A stretch of DNA of 64,000 nucleotides from Euleptes europaea (taxonomy: Eukaryota; Chordata; Lepidosauria; Squamata; Sphaerodactylidae), in contig NC_079316.1 in assembly GCF_029931775.1 (NCBI RefSeq), positions 61,878,064 through 61,942,063 on the forward strand, given 5' to 3'. A model generated the notes under the pieces. The model did no database searches. It saw only the letters and a program-made list of their open reading frames with translations, and was not told the origin of the DNA. The translations under genes and the position numbers were made by a program. The number at the start of each line of letters is the position of its first letter. Position 1 is the first letter of the stretch. This document shows positions 25,001 through 39,000 of the stretch, in pieces.

Positions 25001-28000
25001 GATATGATCTATCATCTTGCCAGAAAGACTTGAACTACAACTCATCCCCCTTATGAAATCAGTGATTTCATGAAAAGAATTGATCTCTTCCAAGAGATGA
25101 AACAGCACAGAGAAGCGGCACCTAATGAGAGATGATGTTTCATAGCACACGGAAATGATTCCAATAACTAAAAACCCAAGTTTTCACAAAGTTTTCCATA
25201 GACTTTTCCCAGAAGTTTTCAAAACTTATATTGGTGATGCCAAGGACATGTCATTATAACACATCCACAATGTCCCCACAGCATACCAATCATGCTGCAT
25301 ATGGTGGTGGGTTCCAACTATAAAACCTTAATTTGAATGACAGAGCCCTGGAATAGAAAACATTATTGCCTGGGTGAAGTATTAGCTCCACACTAGAGCA
25401 ATCTATGAAAATCAGAGTTGAGCATTTCATTGATTATTTTTTCATTATTGATTACAATAATTACAGAAATTGGATGTTTTGTAATTAGTGTAACAAACAT
25501 AAACATACAACGAACACCCCCATGTGTTTCTTACGTTTTGTTCCATTTCTTTTGTTACTATACTCTTGTCTCTCTACAATTAGTCTTGTAGTCTTGTCTT
25601 GCTCAACTGCAATTATATACCTATGTGAGATATTCCAGTCCTGAAGGAGTGGGACTTTGCCTTCTCCTCCCAAAGCCTGCTCTGCTGAGCCAATTTTTTC
25701 CTTGCAGTCTGTGCTCACTTGCTTGCCTTCAGCTTTCCAAACCTTACCCTCCCAGGCAAATCTACCTCAAGGTCTCCCTGCTGCTGCCTGCCTGTCCAGA
25801 TGCCTTGTCCTCCTTGTGCTAACAAATGCCCTTGCTTTGACAGTCTGCCTTGTTCTCATGCTACTGATCACTGTGCACTGCTGTACGTGTTACTATGTGT
25901 TTTGACTTTTTCCTAGCAATTATCCCGTAGACTTGAATATTAAATAGAGATGCCTTTCATTGCCTCAAAAAGGGGGACAACTTTATACTACATGTCTGAA
26001 ATTTGGGGGTATGGATGTCCTAGGGAAGTGCTACAATGTCAGTCACCCTGAGTTTTGTCCAATTTGGATGGAAATCATGAAGGTACACATCCAAGAAGAG
26101 GGGGGAGGTCTTCCATTGAATGGAAAATAATAATGAAATGGCATTATGAAAATGAAACGACAATAATGAAAGAAACAATAACAAAATAAAACCATATGAA
26201 ACAAGTCAATAACAAAACAGTCTCCTTTGTAATTATTAACAAAATCAAAATTAATGAACCAAACTCCCATGAACAAGTCTAATGAAAATATGATACTGAC
26301 AGTGGAATCATAAGCGATTTCTTCTGACTTTCTGCATCTATTAAAGTCACTGTAAATGTATTAATGGTTGTAGGGTACTATCAGGTAATGGCATGGTGTG
26401 AGCTATGGAAGTAGTGATATGTCCTCGAAAAAATTCCGGCTGTCCTCGACCAGGGCCAGGGCCTTCTCAGCTCTGCCCCCAGCCTGATGGAAAGATATGC
26501 CCAGTGAGGGTCGGGCCCTGCAGCATTTGAAACAGTCCCGCAAGGCCTGTAAACTGAGCTGTTCGGCCATGCATATGGTTGAGGACAGCAACAGTTTCCA
26601 TCTGGCTGGCCTCCCCGCCTTCTCCTCCTCCCCGCCTCTGCTGTGCTGTCTGCTATTGTCTTAGATCACGACAGGTAGTCGTATTAGTCTGTAACTAGCA
26701 GGCAATGGCAAACTACTTCAATTGGAAGGACTTTTAAATGAAGCCAGTTCCCTCTGAATCACTCCAAACTAAAGCAAAACTACTTCCAAACATCTCTTGC
26801 CCTGAAAACCCAATGGGATCAGAATAAGCCAACTGTTACTTGAGGGCAAAAATAAAAAATCCCAATGTATTTTTTTTAAAGATTTCAGAGTTTTCTGAAC
26901 AGTTGAGGCTTTCCTCAGGTCTCCCCTTTCCCAACTGTTCCGGGCTGTATTGTGTGGGTTTTTGATCCCCACTCTAGGGCCAGGTCCAGAATTAGATATA
27001 ATGGTATAGTTATGGTTGCCAAGGCAGGAGGGTCTGGTCAGGAGAAAATATGGAAATGGCATCACACAATGCTGCCATATAATTTATGATTTAAAAAATG
27101 GAAATGACATCACCAGATTGCAGCGATGCTCTTGAAACCCTATCAATCTATGGTTTTTATCATAGAGATCCAGCAGGTTCCTAGAGCATCACCACATTGG
27201 TCATGCCACTTCCAGGTTTTTGGCCAGAAATAATATCACGTGATGCCTTTTCTACCTCCCTGTTTCCTCCTGTGGCTCATTTGCTGCTCATGAATGCTCC
27301 TGTTACTGCTATTCCTTTGAGCAACAGCTGACAGCAAGGACGAACTGAAGGACCTCTCCCACTGGAGGCAAGTAAGTGGCATCCCTTAGTATAGTGGTGA
27401 TGAAATTGCAGCAAAGGGAAGAGATAACGTACTTGTCCGTTTTACCTGTACCTACCACAGTGGAAAACACATGTCAAAGAAACAACTGCAATAGAGGAGA
27501 CTGTCTTATAAGCCTAATACCACCTTATTATCGATGCAGTTGCAGATATCCCTATCAGCTACCATTATGTGACAGAGGTAAGTACTATGGAGATAATGTT
27601 TGCTAACCAACATCACTGAACTAATGCTTCTATTCTACATGACTACTCGAAAAGTGAACCAAATCCTTCATAGATGTTTTTTTAGTTATTGACATCCTCC
27701 ATTAAATATAACCTTTAAACGTGGACAAAATTACTTGCTTCTAACACTGCACCCTGTCCTTCCTCCAAGATGCTTAGGTTGGTTGATATTGAGTTATTTT
27801 ATGTTTACAATGACCCTATAGACAGAGAGACAGTGTCTTTCTCAAGGCTTATTAGCTTCATGGGTTTCCTCCAAAACTGAATGTGCTACTATACCATATT
27901 TTCCATTAGGGGTATGCATTCGGCTAAACCTGAATGGGGGGAAAACTTGAAAAATACCTTTTCGGTATATTTCAGGGGGGGGTTACCAGTTAGAAAATAG

Positions 28001-31000
28001 AGGCCCCCCAAAAAAAGGAAGATGAAAAAGTGGATTCTGAACAATGCTGAATTTTTTCAGCATTATTCGGGGCCGCTTTGGCCCCACCACCATTTCCCTT
28101 CCCTCCCCTCCCTCCCTGCTTCCTTCCCCACCATCATTCCCCCCCTTCCTCCCCCCTTACTTACCTGCTGGTCAGATCACCAGTGCCTAGCCTCTGTAAA
28201 GACCACGGACCTCGCAGAGGCCCCAGGGGGATCATATTCGTGCTGCTTGCCAGCTCCCAACTTCTCAAGGAGGAGCCAGCAAGTAGTGCCGATCTCAACC
28301 CCAGGCAGATCAGAGCTGCGTTGCCTGCCGGCTCCCACCTCCTCAAGGAGGTCAGGGCTGGCAAGAAGCCCTGATCTGAACCCCGGGGGATCAGATCCGC
28401 ACTGCATGCCAGGTCCTGCCTTCTGAACCCCTTAGCAGCATAGGACTGAACCCTTGGCTCCACAGAACCCAGCGCCCAGGTGTGAGCCACATATTTCTCA
28501 GGTTTAATGAATCTGAAAATTTTCACATTATTCAAATAGCCAAATCTTTTATATTCAGCTTTTCAGATTTTTGAAATTTTCCTGGTTTATTAAATCTGAA
28601 CCCAAAAATTACCTGGGGGAAAGCCCTAGTCACCATTTCTGTTTAGAAGAGTACTGCCAACTGTGTGCCTGCATGCATTACTCTTGAAAGCTATTAATCT
28701 CATTTAAAAGCCTGATTTGTTTTGTTGTCTGAACACTGGCAGCAAAATCTGTTTGTAGACCAAACCCTTGCAAAAATGGAGGCACCTGTGTGAAACACCG
28801 AATAAGATCCAAGTTCACATGCAACTGTCCTGAGCCATTCAGAGGAACATATTGTGAGATTGGTAAGCAAATGCTCTATCTTTAAGTGGTGGACAAATTA
28901 ACATATGGGAAGGAAGGGATTCCAGATCTGATAGTATACTCTGAACTAAATGAAACATGCTGGAGAACTTGTGGCTGCCAACAGATTTGCTATCACCATT
29001 TTAAAGCGTTTTTAAAATGCTGAAGGGCCCAATCCTAATCAAGCCCACAGTGCAGAACTCTTAACTCAAACGCAAAAACAGCCATGGGGCATATAATGGC
29101 ATTCCTTTTGTAGAACCGGAAGACTGTTTTACAGAAAATGGCCACACATACAGAGGAAATGTTAGTCAAACAGTGCTGAAGAAGACTTGTCTTCACTGGA
29201 CATCTCACCTTCTGTTGGAGAGCAGCTACAATGCATTTATGGAACATGCTGACTACTATGACCTTGGTGACCATAACCTCTGCAGGTAAACTTCTGTTCA
29301 TGCATTCAGAATGTTCTCCTTCCCCAAACCTTCTATGAATAACGATGCTGGAGAAGAAGAAGAATCCCTGTGGCAACTAACTCAGTACCAAATGGACTGA
29401 ATTATTTTCTGCTGCCACTTATGGGAATAACTACTCGGAAGTTAATAGCACTGTTTAAATACTGCCAGCGTGAATGAACAGTCATTGGCTTAGTTAAGTG
29501 AAACTTTCATACACGTTAAAAGAAGGATTCCAAAGTCGATGTTTGTTGGTGTCTCACCTGTGAAAGATGCATGTTAATTCCTTGAACTAGTAAAGCTAAC
29601 ACAATTCATGAAATATTAGTGATCAATTGAAAGTCAAACCAGGCATAACCAATGTATGCGTACTGGCAAGTTTGCTGTCTAAAGTGCAGAGGAGTGCACA
29701 GTGTATTGTTTGGAGAAAACCAAGAAGTCAAATGAGGGGAGCTTAACTCTGCCTGTTCCCACTCCTTATGAATTATATTGAGCTGCATTATTCAGAACAC
29801 TTACTGGATTGTGGTTTTAATAGTTTTAATAATTGTTATTATATATTTTGTTAGCCACTCTGAGCTGTGCTAGACTGGGGGAGGGCGGGATATAAATATA
29901 AACAATGAACAATACATTAAGATAGCTTTATCTTATATTATTGTTGTTGTCACCCTCTGTTACTTTACATATTTTTTCCAGCGTGGTGTAGGGGTTAAGA
30001 GCAGTGGTTTGGAGTGGTGGACTCTGATCTGAAGATCCGGGTTTGATTCCCCACTACTGTACATGAGCAGCAGAGGCTAATCCGGTGAACTGGATTTGTT
30101 TCCCCACTCCTATACATGAAGCCAGCTGGGTCACACTCTCCCAGACCCACCTATCTCACAGGGTGTCTGTTGTGGGGTGGGGGAGGGAAGGTGATTGTAA
30201 GCCGGTTTGATTCTTCCTTAAATGGTGGAGAAAGTCGGCATATAAAAACCAGCTCTTCTTCTTCTTGAATCACTCTAGGTGAGAGAGCCATACTAGGATA
30301 AAAATGCTTCAAACAATGGAATGCCAGAAAGAGGAGTGGCAGGGTTTAGCTCCCCTCACCTGTGTATTTCATTTTCTGTAAAAAAAATAAAAATAAAATT
30401 GACACCTCCCACTCCTATGTGAATATGTATGGATATCCCCATCTTATCTAGTTTGGCCTTAGGTCTCTTTGGTTGTACAAGGTTTAAGTAGTGAGTGATC
30501 ATCATCAGCAATAAAAATGTTATGACTAATAATAACTGTAAATACATAATAAACAACCCCCTCACTGGAACCAAACATATTATATTATATTATATTATAT
30601 TATATTATATTATATTATATTATATTATATTATATTATATTATATTATATTATATTATATTATATTATATTATATTATATTAGCTACACATGCAGAGGAA
30701 ATGTTTACAAACAGTGCTTTGTAAAAATAGTGGTATTCAATACCATGAAAAGAAGACACACAACATTAGTGAAGATCGTATTTGTATATCGTGTGAACCT
30801 TTTTCAGTTCTGCTATCTTTCTGCTGCTCATTTAGTAATTTGCTCACTTCTGACTGGTGACTATCAAAATATCCCTCCTTCAGGAATCCAGATGGTGATG
30901 AAAAGCCCTGGTGCTTTGTCAACGTGGATAACAAGGTGAAATGGGATTTCTGTGATGTCTCCCCCTGCTCAGCAACAGGTAGAGTGGATAATAATGTGGA

Positions 31001-32977
31001 ACATATTAATTCAAGTTGAAAGGTGTAGCAGATTGGCAGACTTTGTGAATTGCCTGCCATCTATCTGCCACTACAACACAGCCCACAAAATTATAGTGAC
31101 TCTTGCATGATTTTTTAACAGTGTTCTTGAAGCTCTGCCCAAGAGTTTTGTGTTATTATAGGAACTGCTATTTGTAGATTGCTAAGAAGTATGCCAAACA
31201 AATAACAGGTTCTGGGATGTCTACTGTCAAGAGACCCAGAATGAATGAAATATGAAACACTACATCGCAAAACAAACCATTCGCAGAAGGAAGGAATAAT
31301 ATTCCACCTGAGCCTATTAGGAATTATACATTACTGATGCACTGTGAAAAACATCTTTGATGCTGAAAAGTTGCATTTCTGTGAATAGCCATTTCAGAGT
31401 TGAAAGTGGTGTGTATGTGTGTGGCTATACCTTGGATTGCCATGCTAGTCCAAAATGGGGGTGCTTTATCCTGTCTGAAATTTGGTCTGGAGAATTCCTT
31501 GGGAAAGGGGTACAGTCTCTAAAAATTTCATCCTAGTAGAATGGGAGGAAATGTGTCCACATTCAAAGTGACAGGCATGAAAGCCAAAACACTGAAATTA
31601 ATATCTTCTAAAATGAACACAACAAAACCAAACAAAAGAACCCAAGAAGAAGAGTTGGTTTTTATATGCCAGCCTTCTCTCCCACTTAAGAAAGAATCAA
31701 ACTGGTTTACAATCACCTTCCTTTCCCCTCCCCACAACAGACACCCTGTGAGGTAGGTGGGGCTGAAAGAGTGTGACTAGCCCAAGGCCACCCAGCTGGC
31801 TTCATGTGGAAGAATGGGAAAACAAATACAGTTCCCCAGATTAGCCTCTGCCATTCATGTGGAGGAGTGGGGAATCAAACCCGGTTCCCCAGATCAGAGT
31901 CCACTCCAAACCACCCTTCTTAACCACTACACCCCACTGGCTCCCACAAACAAGCATAAGCAAGTAACTTTAGGCATATCCTGGCTGTAATGATGTAAAA
32001 TAGAATGACTTGTCTTTGCAAGTGGAGACTGAGAGAAAATGTCACCAATCATGCAGTATTTCTAAAAGGTTGCCATATCCTTTATATTATAACAGAGCCC
32101 TTTGGGACTACACCCAGCTTTATCATGAGGCCTAGAGTGGGTAACAGACCCAATGCCTGTGGACAACCAGAGACAATGAGATCACTCAAAAGGATCTATG
32201 GTGGAACCAAGACTACTCCTGGCAAGCATCCATGGCAAGCCTCTCTTCAGAGGAAGTTTTCAATGGGCTCTTCCATGCCCAAGGGGCACTACTGTGGAGG
32301 AGTCCTGATTGAACCATGCTGGGTTCTTACTGCTGCTCACTGCATTGTGTAAGGATGCCTACCGTGTTTTACTGATTTGGTGTTGAGCTGCTACATTACT
32401 GTTAGGAAATTAGCTAACACACAGACAGCAGAGAATCAGACTAATTGTGGTGCAGAGAAAACAAAAGAGAATTTCCTCTCCCCAAATACTAAAACTCGGG
32501 AGCATTTAATAAAGTGAATGAACAGTGGATTCACGTGAGGCAAAAGAAAGTACTCCTTCATGCAATGTGCTCTTAACATGTGGAACTCAGTGCCCCAGGT
32601 TAGTGATGGCCACTTGTTTAAAGGTCCCTCGGTTGCTAAATGGAATCGCCATTCAGAGGCAGTAAACCTCTGAATGCCAGTTGTTGCCGGCTTTCAAGAG
32701 ATGAAAAGTTTGACCTCTGTGGCTTTGCTGGTGGGCCTTCCAGGACATCTGCCTGACCAATGTGAGAAACAGGGTACTGGATCACTGCTCTGATCCAGCT
32801 GGAATCTTCTTTTGGCCTTGTATCCAGTGCACCACTTTTGCCTCATTCTGTCCTGGTTCCGCTGCAATGCAGTTAAGTACTAGTTCTGCTGTCACTTTAG
32901 TATTAAAAATGGTTCCATGTGGCTTTGATTGTATTGGCTAGTCAAAGCATCCCAAATTCAAATTGTGTGCCCAAACT

Positions 32978-33026
<49 letters not shown>

Positions 33027-36000
33027 ACACACACACACACCAGGCTCCATTTACCTTGGCACTTTGCACAAGATTGACCCTGTGGTGTAGGATCATATGT
33101 CTAGGAATAGGGGGATGATTATTTAATCACTTCCTTTTAGCAGAATGTTTCCAAAGTCTGTAGAATGAAAGTGGCTTTGTTTTTTCAATGTTGTTTAATT
33201 CTCATAGGTTAATATATTAGAGATATTTTCCATGGTGTCGTGGAGATCTGTGTACAGAGGTTGAACTAGAAGGTCTTTGAATTCTCTTGAAGCTCTTTTA
33301 TCCTGACTCTGGGTTTTTTTCCTTCATAGGACAAACATATATAACCTCCAAGTGTCCCTAGGGGACCAAGATCTCACTAGGAATGAGCATCATGAGCAGA
33401 AGTTTGATGTAGAAAAAATAATTATACATGGACACTATCAAGAAAGGGAGCATGTCCCATACAATGATATTGGCAAGTTTGTATGATATGTGTTGCTTAC
33501 AAATATTAATGCTGTCTGAGGACAGAAGAAGCAAACAGTGGGCATTAGCTGAACAACATCACAGGCTGAAAGGACAAATATGTTGGGCAGTAGAATGTAC
33601 AATCCTGGAAGGTGGTGAAGTCCTCATCTATTAGAAATGCTAGAAAATAGATTGGATTAGATACAAAGTACCAGCACTAGAACAATGCTTTTGGAACAGG
33701 ACTTCTTTCTTCTCACTACAACCTTGAGATCCCCCAGTTCTGCTCCTGGGAGTCAAGGGACCCTCACAAACAGAATGGGGAAATCAGCTGGAGATAGCAT
33801 TATAAAGGGATAGCTGTCAAAAATACCTCACTTCTCCACTGACACTACACCGTTGGACAAGAGCATCTTTGGATACAACCTATTGAATTTTTCAGATACT
33901 TATACATATTTATTTATTGCATAGCAAGTTCAGAAAAATGGACCTGTTGAGGGTATGAGAAGCCTGCATATGTTTATATCCTATTGTGAATGGAACATCG
34001 ATGCAGAGATTAAGATTATAATTATGCTCTTTATAATTATCCTGAATGTATCCCGTTGCTGGTTAGTTAGCTTGCTTTGTGGGAGACAAAAAATTTCAAA
34101 TTGGTTTCTGCACAGAATAAGTCAAATTATTAGAAATAGCCCTCTTATATAGCCTTAGGGAAAACAATAACATGAAACAGGCTGTTCTGTGATGTTTTTC
34201 CACCCACTTCCCCCCCCTCCCCAAAAGTGCAAAACATCAGTGGGATGCTGGTATTGGAAGCAACTGTATGATATGTGCAGAACAGGCTTGCTGCATCTCT
34301 GTTCAGCCCTCCATCCCTTCCACAATGACTCCACATCATTTTCTCTTCTGGGAGAAAAGCAGCTGTAATTAGCTTTGAGTGGAGAAATTGCATAGAGGGA
34401 AAGAGTTAAGCTCCCCTGTCCTTCAACAGTCTTAATTCCCAATTTCAGCCTGTCTTTCGTTTTTTAAAAGTCAAGTGGGAAGAAAAAAGCAGGAAAGCCA
34501 GTGTGATGTAGTGGCTATAGCATCAGACTAAACCTGTGGAGACCTGAGCCATGAAGTTCGTTGGGTGACCATAGACCAGTCACCATCTTTTAGCCTAACT
34601 AGCACACAAGGTTGTTGTGAGGATAAAACAGAAGAGAGAACCACGTATGCTGCTGGGAGTTCATTGGAGGAAGAATAAAAATATAACGGATAGAATCACA
34701 GACGTTTCCAGTTTCGACGATGTGTTATTAAAGGGAAGTAAAAAAATAACTGCGAAGTTAAAGTCAACTTAGAGAAGACTACATTTCCCACAAATAGATG
34801 TATTCAAGTAATAACACGTAATCAACTGTATCCCACAATATTGTCTTCTGTTCTTCCATACAGCTCTGCTGAAGTTGAAGGCAGTTGATGGCCACTGTGC
34901 AGTGGAAACAAAATACGTCAAACCAGTCTGTTTGCCAGATTCTGTATTTCCTGATGGCACAGAATGTTATATCTCAGGTTGGGGGCTTACTGAAACAGGT
35001 GAGGAATAAAGTAATGGACTATAGTTAACATAACTCTCACGCATACCCACATCCAGTTAACCCTTTGCTGAGAATGCTCTGTTGTTGAGCCAAGGTAATA
35101 AGAGCCACCTTCCAGGCCCATATTGCAGTACCTATATCCAAGTAGTATCTCATTCCATATCTTGCAAAATTCTATCGGCCCTAAAGTAATTGAAACCCAA
35201 TCAAAATGTTAGTTTTTAATGTCACATCACCAAAATAAGCAGTTAGCTGTCTTGTTTTTGTTTAGTGAATATGGTTTAAATGTGTGCTCAATAGTTAGAG
35301 CTGGTATATATATACATATATATAGTTAGAGCTGGTTTACATATATACTGGAAGCATTATTATATATATATGGTATATAGATGACATGAGAACAATAGCT
35401 TTAGTAGAACCAACGCTTGCCTTTGGTAACTCTCTCTGGCATGGTTAATATCAGGCCTCATGATGCCAGTGTACAAAATTACCTCAGAGTATATTTATCA
35501 CAACAAAAAGTATTGTGAATATTTTTAAACAAGGATGAAAGAGATAACTTTAAAAATCCCTAAATGTTCAATGTCAGGGTGAAAACAGATGTAACTTTAA
35601 TAGAGTGGTAGAGACAACTGACACACATCCCCACCAGTGTTAATTTGTACAGCAATTTTATTCAAAAGACTCCATGAAGCTATAATTGAGTGTAGCCATG
35701 TGCTTCATTGAACATATGTGAAGCTGCCTGTTCATCATTCTCCTGGAGATTATGAGAACTGGAAGCATTATTACAGCTTTATTTAGTCTTTGATTTACTG
35801 GCTGAAGAAGAATTTAATGAATTTGCAGATATGTTCCTCTGCTGTGTAAATGGCTGATGGGTGAAAAATCCACTGTGATTTCTACATTACATCTGCATTC
35901 ACCTTCACTTACTATAAGAGACTTTTTTGAGTGTTGTCACAAGGTGCTATGCAGGGATAGCTCCTAGAAAGTTGGAAGTCTCATACCTTATGGAGCTCCT

Positions 36001-39000
36001 GTTTCTAATAGGATGTAGACATCCTTTTAAGTTTTCCTTAATTTAAATCAAGCGGCTGGCTATTCTCCAAATATATAAGATTGTAGATGGCATGAATAGA
36101 GACAGTGTCTGAAGTGAGATGATATTGCTACGGTTGGTCAGATAATATATCCACGTTTTACTGACCACTACACATCATCTCTGCAGAACAAGTCAATCAT
36201 TGGAGTTACACTGCAGATTATGCATTTATAACCAATGCCAGGCATTTGACAATGTAACTTTGGGAAAGAAAAAAAAGAACTTGGCTGAAAACTGAAGCTG
36301 CTTAAGTGTACAATGAAAAACATATTTAGGCCAAGCATGTCTGCCATTTGCTCCTCTCCATTTTGGTCATATGTCACTCATCGTCTTGACTTTATTCAAA
36401 GAATCAAAACAGAGTGAATGAGATTGTGCTCCATTTACAGATTCTGAGCCATAACGAGGAAAGGAACCCAGGAACTGTGACAGTATTTTCCAGCCTATTG
36501 GTTTGGATAAGTTTTTGATAAGCAGCATCTGGATTTTTCGATGCTTATTGAAACTGAACTGCCAAATCTATTCAAGTTCAGCTAAACCTCTCTGACATAC
36601 TGTGAGTTCCTCGGAAGGAAGAAATGATTCTTGTGCTTAAAAATCAGATAATGAGAGCTTTCTGAAAAATGCATTTTCTCACTTTTCATTTAATGAGTTG
36701 CTGTAAAATAGCAGGTGGACAATATGTCAGTCATGTTCCCAAAAGTACTCTGATGTTTTATGAGCAATATAATCCAATATGAAGTATATACATCTTTTGA
36801 TATAATTAATATTGAAAGTAAGAAGCATCGGGTATGCAGATATGGTAGGTTATGTGCTGATGGTATGTTTTAATAACTCTTATTCTTCCATGGCACAGCT
36901 ACCTTTCTAAAATAACACATTCATAGTTCCCAGTGTATGATTGTTATCTGACTGGCTGACCTGCTCTGATGTCACAGTAGGAATGCTCAGATTTCCCCCC
37001 ATTTCATTTGTACTTCAGGAAACTCAGGGCAGCTCTTTAGCCTTTCTACAATACTTTTGGGTTTGTTTAGGCAAAGAGTTAGTTATTCATACAGAAAGTT
37101 TTGCAGCCGATCAAGAACTGAACGCACATGAAGTTGCCTTATACTGAATCAGACCCTTGGTCCATCAAAGTCAGTATTAACTACTCTGACCAGCAGTAGC
37201 TCTCCAGGGTGTCAGGCAGAGGTCTTTCACATCACCTACTTGCCTAGTCCCTTTAACCGGAGATGCCAGGGATTGACCCTGGGTCCTTCTGCATGCCAAG
37301 CAGATGTTCTACCACTGAGCCACAGCCCTTCCCCAACCTTTGTTTCTCTAAGCAAGACCCAACAAACTGATTGTACCACATCTGCAGTGCAATATGAAAC
37401 AGAGCAGTACCCTTCTAAGCCCAGTGAGAGCCACTGTGGTGCAATGGTTAGAATGTTGGCCTAGGGCCTGGGAGAAACAGGTTCAAATTCCCATTTTGCA
37501 ATGGAAGCTTGCTGGGTGACTTTGGATCAGTAATGGATTCTGAGCCTAACCTACTTCATAGGGCTGTTGTGAAGATAAAATGGAGGAGAATTATGTAAGC
37601 CACTTTGGGTCATCATTGGGGAGAAAAGAGTGATATAAATGAAATAAATAATAAATATATAAATGGTGTGATTCTGTTTCGGATTGTACTGCTAGCATTT
37701 GATAGCAGAGGATCTGGGCAATGTAGGGGTCTTTCAAGAATCCAAAATTAAATTTTGATTCCTAATTGAAAATGTTAATTGAATGTGTATAAGCATTGCG
37801 TTCAGACTTCTGAATGACACTGTGTTGTGGAATGTAGTTTGAGTAGCTCCAAACCCTTTTGCAGTACTTGCTGCTTACAACAAGAAAACATCTTAGGTGC
37901 TTAAAAGCATGACAATGACCAATATGTTATTAAAGGGTACCTTGTAAGCCTACCACAAGCAGGTTAAAATGGGTCCCAAAGAAAGTCAAAATATCATTGA
38001 TTATCCAGCGTATAAGATTCTTCAAATATATTGATGCAATGACCAAAAGTAGACGCAATAAATGTCAGGATTTGAACAAGACAGTTCAGCTTTGAATCAC
38101 TACTGCCCTTGAAAAGTCTACAAGAGTTGAATCTTCCTAGATTAATCACTGCAAATCTAATAAACTGTGGATTTTCAAAGTCAAAACGGCAGGAAGAGAA
38201 ATAACTCATGTAACAGCATATAAATTGAGGTCCCAAAGCCTTTTTAAAAATGATAACTTTTGTGTGCCTTGGTCATTTCTAATCCTCTATCCTCACAAAA
38301 TTCTTATTGAATTCAGCATATAATTTTTACTTCCCAATAGACAATCATATGGTAGGCCCCAACAATATTCTGTGATCCAGTTAAAAAAAGAAAAACCCAC
38401 AAAGATGTAGCTACAGAAAGATGGAAAGCAAGAGTTTCTTTATTTTCCTGGCATTCGTCCTGCAGGTGAGGAATCTCATCAGCTGTTAGATGCCAGAGTA
38501 AAGCTGATTTCCCAGACGCAGTGTAATGCGCCAAGCGCATATAAGAACAGACTGGATGAAAGCATGCTTTGTGCAGGAAATCTTCAGAGAACAAGAGCTG
38601 ATACTTGTCAGGTCTGTTGCTTTTTCGGTATTTGAACACTAATTTCTCTTTTTAAAAAATGTAAATAGGCTATGCAGAGTAATGTCTGGCAGGGTACTAC
38701 ATATGTATCTGCTTCTTGTATCAGATATATTACAACAACCTCCTTCCTTTCAACATGATGTGAGAGGAATGTCCTTCAAAGCAACAGCAGCTCTTCTGGT
38801 GACAGACAAGCCTATGGGAGAAGTTCAATTGGTATAAGCCACAAAAACCTGGGAGTGTGACAAGGTTTCTCCCAACACATCTTGTTCATATGATCCATAC
38901 CTCTCCTTTCTGCCTCCCCACCCCATTTTGTTCTTTGTGCATTGCCATGCTATTACACAGAGCCTTTGTATTTATTTGCCTCTTTATTTCTCTTTCCTAG

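Larger units (their letters stand above)
29286..30883 (+). other. HABP2: HABP2 kringle intron
   Basis: 1.6 kb between the two kringle exons. It holds a full-length family A SINE, a pentanucleotide tract and, directly after that tract, a copy of part of the preceding kringle exon (30683-30718). Confidence 0.8.
34999..38465 (+). other. HABP2: HABP2 intron, 3.5 kb
   Basis: AT-rich with ATATAT-rich patches near 35305-35370, a family C SINE at about 37120-37328 and a family B SINE at 37428-37665. No further exon is needed by the reading frame. Confidence 0.7.

Noticed and set aside
24857-25150. 97-codon ORF on the - strand in a HABP2 intron
   Set aside because: Open but unrecognised; no matching splice signals and no repeated copy in the window.
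28022-28535. Overlapping ORFs of 134, 98 and 124 codons on both strands, Pro/Ser-rich
   Set aside because: They lie inside the GC-rich tandem part of a hAT-like element and have no recognisable domain.
30495-30683. ORF of 62 codons with a YIILY repeat
   Set aside because: It is the translation of the (ATTAT)n microsatellite.
37240-37328. tRNA-like sequence ending in gagccac
   Set aside because: It is the head of a family C SINE in reverse orientation; the rest of the SINE is attached and it lacks intact tRNA folding.
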